DNA of 64,000 nucleotides from a virus. Shown piece after piece: positions 23,548 to 29,568 of the stretch (within the stretch, counting starts at the first letter, position 1; each line of letters starts with the position of its first letter). The position numbers and the translations under genes are program-made. Under the pieces are notes generated by a model, which ran no database searches, was not told the origin of the DNA, and worked only from the letters and a program-made list of their open reading frames with translations. The DNA lies in IMG/VR virus record IMGVR_UViG_3300021964_000022, positions 1 to 64,000 of that record; one strand, written 5' to 3'.

Positions 23548-24322
23548 AAGTCTTAGTATGAAGTTTTGCTTGTTGATTACGATCACGTTTCATAGCCTTT
23601 TGTATCATCCTGTCTTTATCGTCACCTTTAACATGAGTTAGATACTGGCCAATTTTAGAAGTTGCCATAGGATTTTTATCATCAGTTCTTGTAGAATTTA
23701 AATCAACAAATTGTATTGGTTGCCCAAACTTTTTACGTGCTATGTCAAACACATAACTGTCATGTGTTTGTTCTAATTTTTCTAGATTGTTAGCATGATA
23801 ATAACTTTCAAAAAGAGAAACAAAATCATATGTTCCTTTTTGCCAAGTATTATACCCTACAAACCCACACTCACTGTGTGTATCAAATCTTCCTATGTAA
23901 CTTACTAGTTTACCGTTAGGCATTAATCGATCTAATTCTAATACTGAAAACTCTGTTTGACAATAGACATCACAATCGATCCAATATACTTTTTGATTTG
24001 GATGTTCTTTAAGAAATCTAAACAAAGGAAATATTTTATTACTAAATTTTATAGCGTCCCATCTATAATTGTAGCTAGGTTTTTTACCATTATAATATTC
24101 ATTATTTTTGTGCTTTTTTTCAAACGCTAATACTTCTGGACACTCTCTATGCAAATTATGAAATTTAACTCTAGTACTAAATCCTCTTGGATTGCCTAAG
24201 TCTTCGCTGTACACATGTATTTCAACTTTGTTAGGAAATCTTTTATCCCAACTAGTTAACGTATAACAAGCACCTTCGTCAAAATATTTCTTATTCATAC
24301 TTGTAACTATTTTATGATACAT
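23522..24322 (-). CDS. GT-A type glycosyltransferase (266 aa), paralogue of 18714-19553
   Basis: Shared landmarks with the gene at 18714: VYWIDCDVYCQ (D-x-D site), CGFVGYNTWQKG, EQTHDSYVFDIA and YLTHVKGDDKDRM near the C-terminus. The N-terminus (KIVTSMNKKYFDEGACYTLTSW) is the first Rossmann strand and helix. It starts in a TAATG overlap with the FkbM gene and is followed by the convergent pyruvyl-transferase-like gene. Substrates are unknown. Confidence 0.72.
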   Translation of the reverse strand: MYHKIVTSMNKKYFDEGACYTLTSWDKRFPNKVEIHVYSEDLGNPRGFSTRVKFHNLHRECPEVLAFEKKHKNNEYYNGKKPSYNYRWDAIKFSNKIFPLFRFLKEHPNQKVYWIDCDVYCQTEFSVLELDRLMPNGKLVSYIGRFDTHSECGFVGYNTWQKGTYDFVSLFESYYHANNLEKLEQTHDSYVFDIARKKFGQPIQFVDLNSTRTDDKNPMATSKIGQYLTHVKGDDKDRMIQKAMKRDRNQQAKLHTKTFISNIHRK

Positions 24323-24999
24323 TATCTTTTTACCTTTGGATCAGCTGTCATAATTAAACTTTTCCTTACATTACTAGTCCATTCTAAAGGTCGATATCCT
24401 AGTTTAGCAAGTGTGCGAATTGGATCACCGTATTGTTGACCATATCGAGCACCGTGTCCTTTATTTTCAAATAAAATCAAAGGCTTAGTATTAGCAATAG
24501 TTTGTAAGCCACCTTCTAAGACTTTAGTTTCATACCCTTCGACATCTATTTTAATAAAATCAACATCAGTAATATTAAAACTATCTAATGTAGTTATAGG
24601 CAAGCTCCCTGGGCCAGATGCTACGTGTGTACTTAATGTTTTTGTTGTACGCACAAGCGATACAGATTCGTTAGTGTTGCCTAGACCTGTTTTATGTAAT
24701 TCGACATTACTTACATTTTGCGTTTTTAAGTTAGTTTCAAAGCAATGATATAAACTAGAATCAATTTCAAATGCATGTATTTTATTAAATTTTTTAGACA
24801 TTTGATAAGATAGCATACCAATATGTGCTCCAACGTCAAGAGCAGTGCGCCAAGATTTTAAATGTCGTAATGCTTTATTAAGTTCGTCTGATTGATATAA
24901 TGCAGGAGTTTCATAGTTTTTAATTGCTGTGCGTAATGACACATCACCGCTAGTTGTTATCCAACCTTGAGCTTCGATGTATTCATTGTGCTTTTGCAT
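24322..24999 (-). CDS. FkbM-family methyltransferase (225 aa)
   Basis: The S-adenosylmethionine site is visible: ALDVGAHIGMLSYQMSKKF (motif I), KIHAFEIDSSLYHCFE (motif II with acidic Glu), and VDFIKIDVEGYETKVLEGG, the FkbM signature (I-K-I-D-V-E-G). FkbM-type enzymes usually O-methylate sugars or polyketides. It overlaps the KpsC-like gene upstream by 17 bp and the glycosyltransferase downstream by a TAATG. A second FkbM gene lies at 25788-26507 with the same architecture but limited identity. Likely target: a hydroxyl of the phage-directed glycan. Confidence 0.88.
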   Translation of the reverse strand: MQKHNEYIEAQGWITTSGDVSLRTAIKNYETPALYQSDELNKALRHLKSWRTALDVGAHIGMLSYQMSKKFNKIHAFEIDSSLYHCFETNLKTQNVSNVELHKTGLGNTNESVSLVRTTKTLSTHVASGPGSLPITTLDSFNITDVDFIKIDVEGYETKVLEGGLQTIANTKPLILFENKGHGARYGQQYGDPIRTLAKLGYRPLEWTSNVRKSLIMTADPKVKR

Positions 25000-25786
25000 G
25001 TAATTCTTCTATCAAGCGTATAGCTGTCCCATCACTCATTTCCTTAGGAGTATATTGGCAATACGCTAACCAATTTTGCCATGCTACAACTTTATCTTCA
25101 TCCGGATAAAAAGGTGACTCAATATCACTAATATTTTTTGTACATAATTTACTTGCTGATCCTGGAGCAGTTGCTATTGCAGGAACACCACAACTTAATG
25201 CTTCAACAGCCGCTATACTATTGTATGTAACTAAGCAATGTATTTTTTCATTTACTAATTGTACAGGTACGCTATTGTCGCCTACACGTAAGACTCGACC
25301 TACCTTGTCACGCACAATAATTTTCCTGTCAGTATACTTTTTTAATTCTGCAACTGTTTTTTCAACCCATTCATCTCTATCAATGCCGTAGAATATACAA
25401 GGTTTTGCAGAAGGTGTTACAACAAGTACTGGGCCGTCAAACTTTTTCCAACCTCTAAATCTTAGGTTTGATTCTGCATTTGGTAGTTTTAAAAATCGAT
25501 CCTCAGGCAAGTCATAATTAGGAATCATGTTTTGTACATTATTTTTAACTATACGATGCCACTCTTTACGCTTTTGTAGGTTTCCCAAATAACCTGTATC
25601 AATGTAATAATAATCTCTTTTTTGAGTGTCACACAAATGTATCAACTTACGTTGAGTTAACCCGCGTAATATAACTGGCGTGTTGTCTTCATTCTTTTTT
25701 AAACTAGGGAAGTTTGTAGACTCTACATTGTCAAAACACTTGGCGAAGTCTCCAAGTATAGCATCTTCGGTATCTGTTATATACAT
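24983..25786 (-). CDS. Capsule-type glycosyltransferase, KpsC/KpsS-like (267 aa), paralogue of 20488-21294
   Basis: The protein parallels 20488-21294 along its length: KRDYYYIDTGYLGNLQKR, VTPSAKPCIFYGIDRDEWV, KYTDRKIIVRDKVG, LVTYNSIAAVEALSCGVPAIATAP and NWLAYCQYTPKEMSDGTAIRL. The start at 25786 (MYITDTEDA) aligns with its paralogue and lies one base after the FkbM stop; an in-frame ATG at 25801 is an alternative. The frame is open to 25894, but that would overlap the FkbM gene by 107 bp. See the paralogue for the family call. Confidence 0.62.
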   Translation of the reverse strand: MYITDTEDAILGDFAKCFDNVESTNFPSLKKNEDNTPVILRGLTQRKLIHLCDTQKRDYYYIDTGYLGNLQKRKEWHRIVKNNVQNMIPNYDLPEDRFLKLPNAESNLRFRGWKKFDGPVLVVTPSAKPCIFYGIDRDEWVEKTVAELKKYTDRKIIVRDKVGRVLRVGDNSVPVQLVNEKIHCLVTYNSIAAVEALSCGVPAIATAPGSASKLCTKNISDIESPFYPDEDKVVAWQNWLAYCQYTPKEMSDGTAIRLIEELHAKAQ

Positions 25787-25787
25787 T

Positions 25788-26507
25788 TTAGGTAAAATCA
25801 TAATATAAGTCTTGTATAATTTGCTGTTTCTGTAAATAAGGATTGGCTCCAAAGTAATTAACACTAGGTGCATTAGGTCCTGACGTAGGAGCAAAAATCC
25901 AACATGTTTTACTTTTACAGTGTAAGGGGCTATAATCTAAACTCTTAAAATATCTTACCATATCATCTACATCTTGATTAGGCTCAAAGATTACCCAAGG
26001 TGTAAATTTTTCTATTGTTTTCTTTGCGCCTTGTATTACAGGCCATTCATAACCTTGGACATCAATTTTAATTAAATTACATTCTTGCAAGTGTTCGTCG
26101 TCTAATTTTCTTACTTCTATTTCGTAAGAGTGTTTCTTTTTCTTGTTAACAATATGTGCATTACCGCAGTTGTCTTCACTGTCAACAAACTGTAAAGTAG
26201 TACTGATATCACCAAGTCCTGCTTCGTGTATTTCAACATCCTGTACGTTATTGTAAAGGCATTCTAAATTACGTGGACTTGGTTCGTAAGCAATTACTTT
26301 ATTAAATTTTTTTGAAAGAGGATAGGACCAGATACCGATATTAGCACCAACATCAACAAATGTACCAAATTGAGGTAATGCTTCTAGTATTAATTTTCTT
26401 ACTCTGTATTCATATGTTGGGGCTTCTTTGTCTAGATTTTCAATTACGTGACTTGTAATTTTCTTTTCATTATCTGGTACATACCACCCGTTGGCTAATT
26501 GGTACAT
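25788..26507 (-). CDS. FkbM-family methyltransferase (239 aa)
   Basis: Motif I is FVDVGANIGIWSYPLSKKF, motif II VIAYEPSPRNLECLYNNV, and the FkbM signature is CNLIKIDVQGYEWPVIQGA. The opening (YQLANGWYVPDNEKKITSHV) is an N-terminal cap typical of the family. The gene begins with ATG at 26507 with a GAGGACAA site upstream, 66 bp after the uvsY stop. It heads a run of overlapping sugar genes (FkbM, KpsC-like, FkbM, GT-A) on the minus strand. No late box or sigma70 promoter of good quality precedes it, so readthrough from the uvsX-uvsY operon is possible. Confidence 0.88.
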   Translation of the reverse strand: MYQLANGWYVPDNEKKITSHVIENLDKEAPTYEYRVRKLILEALPQFGTFVDVGANIGIWSYPLSKKFNKVIAYEPSPRNLECLYNNVQDVEIHEAGLGDISTTLQFVDSEDNCGNAHIVNKKKKHSYEIEVRKLDDEHLQECNLIKIDVQGYEWPVIQGAKKTIEKFTPWVIFEPNQDVDDMVRYFKSLDYSPLHCKSKTCWIFAPTSGPNAPSVNYFGANPYLQKQQIIQDLYYDFT

Positions 26508-26573
26508 TAATTTGTCCTCATGTTAATAATACTATTTAACATTATACCTTAATGCTCTAAAATCGTTCTGATA

Positions 26574-27029
26574 TTATAATGTTGCGTCTTCCATCCCTGC
26601 AACTCTGAGCTTAACAACGTTTGTGATCTGCCATTGTTTTTGATCAAGTGCTTTAAGTACGCCCAGCCATTTGTTACGCATTAGTGCAAACTCGTTGATA
26701 ATCTTTTCGTAGTCAACAACGTCTGCCTCACCGTCAACGTATTTTTCAACGTCACGGCTTGACAGAGCTCGTTGATAATTTTCAAGATACTTCTTAAAGT
26801 ATGAACTACGCAATCTGCGTAGCTCAATATTTAGATAGTTTAGTATAGCTTCAATTTCTTGAAGTTGGTTAAACCGATGCTCTACAATGCCTGGCATTGA
26901 TGCTGATGAACGTTCAACATTACCTGTAAGTTTACATTCAACTCTTGCTTCAACTAATTCGTTTTCAAAGTGTGCAATAGCATCTGGTATCTTAGATACA
27001 TCACGTGAAACTTCGCTATACCAACCCAT
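26574..27029 (-). CDS. uvsY: Recombination mediator UvsY
   Basis: UvsY helps load UvsX recombinase onto single-stranded DNA covered by gp32. The helical protein of 151 aa (T4: 137 aa) shows the region ELRRLRSSYFKKYLENYQRA followed by SRDVEKYVDGE and the C-terminal KQWQITNVVKLRVAGMEDATL, which fits UvsY of marine T4-like phages. The ATG at 27029 overlaps the stop of the 78-aa gene (TAATG). Gene order gp32-uvsX-small acidic gene-uvsY supports the call, since all four work on the same single-stranded DNA. Confidence 0.85.
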   Translation of the reverse strand: MGWYSEVSRDVSKIPDAIAHFENELVEARVECKLTGNVERSSASMPGIVEHRFNQLQEIEAILNYLNIELRRLRSSYFKKYLENYQRALSSRDVEKYVDGEADVVDYEKIINEFALMRNKWLGVLKALDQKQWQITNVVKLRVAGMEDATL

Positions 27030-27265
27030 TAGTCTTCCCAATCATTGTCTAGGTAATCATCATCATCTTCGTCTATGTCTAAATAATATCTTATTGCTGT
27101 GTCTAAATAATCACAGTTCCCCATGCATTCTCTAAGAAGCATATCTGAAGTTCCATAATCAGCAATAAGATCTACATACTTTTCCGCACATATTTCAATG
27201 TGCTTCTTATCAGCATGTTCTTTAAACAATAACCAAGTATCAACAATTTGTGATGTATTATCCAT
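27029..27265 (-). CDS. Small acidic protein between uvsX and uvsY (78 aa)
   Basis: The peptide ends in a very acidic tail (YYLDIDEDDDDYLDNDWED) and has paired cysteines (RECMGNCDY). I do not recognise a family, though small genes often occupy this place in related phages. The acidic tail could mimic DNA or contact gp32 or UvsX, which is speculation. It starts 3 bp after the uvsX stop with an AGGAATAATAT-type site and overlaps uvsY by one base, so it is certainly co-transcribed with both. Confidence 0.6.
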   Translation of the reverse strand: MDNTSQIVDTWLLFKEHADKKHIEICAEKYVDLIADYGTSDMLLRECMGNCDYLDTAIRYYLDIDEDDDDYLDNDWED

Positions 27266-27268
27266 ATA

Positions 27269-28360
27269 TTATTCCTCTATAGTTGCAAGTTGCTCATCCT
27301 CGATATTTACCTCGGATTCGTCATTTACTTCTACAGAGTTTTCACGTGAAACAAAGTCCATCATAACTTTGTCAAGCACATCTCCACCTGCTTCCCAAAC
27401 TTTACGATATTCTTTCATTTCTTCACCGGTGTTACTTACATACTTTAAGCGGTTACCGTCTTTGACTAGCATACCTTTTTTCTCAAAAAGATCTACTAAT
27501 CCGCTGTAAGGATTCATACCTGTTTCATATGGAATCTTAACTTGTACGCCTTCGAACGGTTTTGCATAACGAGTTTTCATTACTTTACAACCTGCTCTAA
27601 TACCACGTACTTCGCTAATTTTATTACCATCTGCGTCTTCTTTCAGTTTCAATTTTTTCATTGCAACTACAATTGAAGATGCATAGATAAAGCCTTGTCC
27701 ACCACTGATCTTGTCATCTGGATCAAACATATCCTGTGATGCATAAGTGTGGTTAGTACATACTAAGCCTACATTATGTGAGCCAATCATGTTAACAGTA
27801 TTTCTAACAAGTGATGTTAGTGCTTTAGGCTTACGACCCATATCACCTTTCATATCACCTTTGTTAAACTGATCAACGTCGGTAGGTGTTAGCAACATGC
27901 CCAAACTATCAATTACAAATAATACCTTAGGACGGTCTTCTTCAGCCATATCTCTATAGTCTGACATAAATGTACTAATAGTTTTAGCAACATCATCAAT
28001 CATTGACATGTTAAGTTTAAGTAGTTTTTCAGCCGATGTATCTACATCAAGTGCTTGCAACCAACTTTCGTCAAGTGCGTTCTCCGAGTCAATTAATACT
28101 ACAAAGATACCTTGTTCTTGTGCGTGTTTTACAATGTTACCTGCACAGATATATGATTTACCTGCTCCAGATTCTCCTGCAAACACAGTTACCTTACCTA
28201 GCGGAACACCTTTATTAAAGTCACCACTTACAAGATAGTTGAGTGCATAGTTACCTGTACTAATCCAATCAGTAGGATCGTTAAATCCTGCACTCATGCC
28301 TGAAATAGATTTTGTTAATTGTGTCCGAAATTTACTCGGATCAAATGCTTTATTAGCCAT
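27269..28360 (-). CDS. uvsX: RecA-like recombinase UvsX
   Basis: UvsX forms filaments on single-stranded DNA and carries out strand exchange for recombination-dependent replication and repair. Walker A VFAGESGAGKSYICAG lies near residues 58-73, Walker B VLFVIDSLGMLLT near 146-158, and the L2-like region ISGGQGFIYASS near 218. At 363 aa it is close to T4 UvsX (391 aa). The ribosome site AGGAGATAAT precedes ATG 28360. Upstream, between gp32 and uvsX, lies a 12-bp inverted repeat that may regulate it. Confidence 0.94.
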   Translation of the reverse strand: MANKAFDPSKFRTQLTKSISGMSAGFNDPTDWISTGNYALNYLVSGDFNKGVPLGKVTVFAGESGAGKSYICAGNIVKHAQEQGIFVVLIDSENALDESWLQALDVDTSAEKLLKLNMSMIDDVAKTISTFMSDYRDMAEEDRPKVLFVIDSLGMLLTPTDVDQFNKGDMKGDMGRKPKALTSLVRNTVNMIGSHNVGLVCTNHTYASQDMFDPDDKISGGQGFIYASSIVVAMKKLKLKEDADGNKISEVRGIRAGCKVMKTRYAKPFEGVQVKIPYETGMNPYSGLVDLFEKKGMLVKDGNRLKYVSNTGEEMKEYRKVWEAGGDVLDKVMMDFVSRENSVEVNDESEVNIEDEQLATIEE

Positions 28361-28383
28361 ATTATCTCCTATTTAAAAAGCTA

Positions 28384-28453
28384 GTCTCTACTAGTGTTTG
28401 GAACGTTGACAGGTAAACCGTGAATCTCTGTTCTCGATTTTACTAGTAGAGAC
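28384..28453 (-). ncRNA. Structured RNA candidate (attenuator or small RNA) between gp32 and uvsX
   Basis: GTCTCTACTAGT (28453-28442 on the minus strand) and ACTAGTAGAGAC (28395-28384) are perfect 12-bp inverted copies separated by 46 bases, so the mRNA can form a long stem with a sizeable internal loop. A run TAGCTTTTT follows the stem on the minus strand, so it could be a terminator or attenuator that lowers uvsX relative to gp32; the loop contains GGTTTACC and AACGTT, short self-complementary stretches. I do not recognise a known riboswitch. Confidence 0.6.
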
Positions 28454-28463
28454 AATTATTTTA

Positions 28464-29438
28464 TTAACTTTGGCGTGCTCTGATCATTGCTAAAATGTCA
28501 TTTGCATCACCACCACTTGCAGGTGCCGCTTCAGCCGCTGGTGCTGGAGTTGCCACTGGAGCAGTTTCTGCTACTGGAGCAGGAGCCGCTGGTGCTGTTG
28601 GAGCAGGTGTAGTCGCCGCAGGTGCTTTGTTTGGATCACCTGTACGCTGTGATACGCCTGCTGGGCGGAAGTATTGACCCCAACGATCCATGTCAAATGC
28701 TTCACCGTCTACTGACGCTTCAAACATTTCTTTCATGATCTTGATTTCAACTTCGCCTGGCTTCTTAGGTAAGAAGTCTGACATATTAAACAATCCATTA
28801 GTTTCAATAGCTTTCATTTCAACGTCTGTTAATGGACGCTCTCTACGAGCCCAATTTGATGTTGAATAGTCTGCATATCCACCTTTTGATGTTTTAGCAA
28901 GACGGAAGTCTACACCAGCAGTATAATCTGTTGGTAGTTCTTCCATGTCTGGATCCATAAGAGCCGCCTTAATAATTTGGAAAATCTGTGGCCCAATGAT
29001 AAAACGTCTAATTGGATTTTCAGGAGTTTTATCTTCTGAAAGTGGATTATCAGTTACAAAGCCTTGGAATACGTATGAACGTTTCTTCCAATACTTACGA
29101 CCCATATCTTCTAGAGTAGGATCTTTAAACCATCCACGTACTTCGTTTAGTATTTCACAAGTTTCACCGTACATTTCCATACATGGAATTTGTACCTGTG
29201 TTGGACGTGAACTTGTGTCACCTTTAATACCAGCAAAAGGTAGTTTGATCATCAAACGTTCTTGCCAGAAAAAAGTGTTATTTGAATCGCCATCTGGAAG
29301 GAATCGTAGAGTACTAGTCTCTCCTTCTTTCATATTCCAAAATGGGTAAATTGCGTTGTCGCCGCCGCCTGAAGAATTACTGCTTGTGCGTGATTCTTGT
29401 TCTTTTAGTTTAGCTCTAATATCTGCTAATGATGCCAT
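28464..29438 (-). CDS. 32: Single-stranded DNA-binding protein gp32
   Basis: gp32 coats single-stranded DNA and coordinates replication, recombination and repair. The N-terminus (SLADIRAKLKEQE) and the OB-fold core (WNMKEGETSTLRFLPDGDSNNTFFW, then RSYVFQGFVTDNPL) agree with marine T4-like gp32. The T4 zinc site (His plus three Cys) is only partly present: CMEMYGETCEI supplies two cysteines. The C-terminus is a Pro/Ala linker (about residues 270-310) ending in NDILAMIRARQS, a short tail for partner contact. At 324 aa it is close to T4 gp32 (301 aa). A strong promoter and a structured leader precede it. Confidence 0.92.
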   Translation of the reverse strand: MASLADIRAKLKEQESRTSSNSSGGGDNAIYPFWNMKEGETSTLRFLPDGDSNNTFFWQERLMIKLPFAGIKGDTSSRPTQVQIPCMEMYGETCEILNEVRGWFKDPTLEDMGRKYWKKRSYVFQGFVTDNPLSEDKTPENPIRRFIIGPQIFQIIKAALMDPDMEELPTDYTAGVDFRLAKTSKGGYADYSTSNWARRERPLTDVEMKAIETNGLFNMSDFLPKKPGEVEIKIMKEMFEASVDGEAFDMDRWGQYFRPAGVSQRTGDPNKAPAATTPAPTAPAAPAPVAETAPVATPAPAAEAAPASGGDANDILAMIRARQS

Positions 29439-29465
29439 AGTTATGCCTCCTATATGTTATGCCTA

Positions 29466-29511
29466 TGTGCAGTAGCTACATTGCTACTTGTGCCTAATTG
29501 TATATAGCACA
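29466..29511 (-). promoter_or_regulatory. Structured leader of gp32 mRNA (possible translational operator)
   Basis: On the minus strand TGTGC (29511-29507) can pair with GCACA at 29493-29489 or with GCACA at 29470-29466; these two copies flank a perfect 6-bp hairpin AGTAGC/GCTACT (29488-29471). Competing pairings or a pseudoknot are therefore possible about 30 bases before the AGGAGG site. T4 gp32 represses its own translation through a leader pseudoknot, so a comparable operator is plausible. The predicted transcription start is at about 29511. Confidence 0.5.
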
Positions 29512-29517
29512 GTTAGT

Positions 29518-29546
29518 ACTATACACTATTTTAAAGTGAAAGTCAA
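29518..29546 (-). promoter_or_regulatory. Early sigma70 promoter of gp32
   Basis: TTGACT (29546-29541), 17-bp spacer, TATAGT (29523-29518) on the minus strand. The gp32 start codon is 80 bases downstream, with AGGAGG ahead of it. Confidence 0.85.
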
Positions 29547-29568
29547 GTGTTTTTTTGACTTTTTTTTA

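Noticed and set aside
25787-25894. Long N-terminal extension of the KpsC-like protein at 24983
   Set aside because: It would overlap the FkbM gene by over 100 bp and is absent from the paralogue at 20488-21294.
26541-26546. TATAAT box between uvsY and the first FkbM gene (minus strand)
   Set aside because: The sequence 17 bp upstream is AGAACG, not a -35 box, and no extended -10 (TGn) is present, so I did not call a promoter.
28376-28463. Known riboswitch (glutamine or preQ1 type) between gp32 and uvsX
   Set aside because: I searched by eye for the conserved cores of these classes and did not see them; only a stem is supported.
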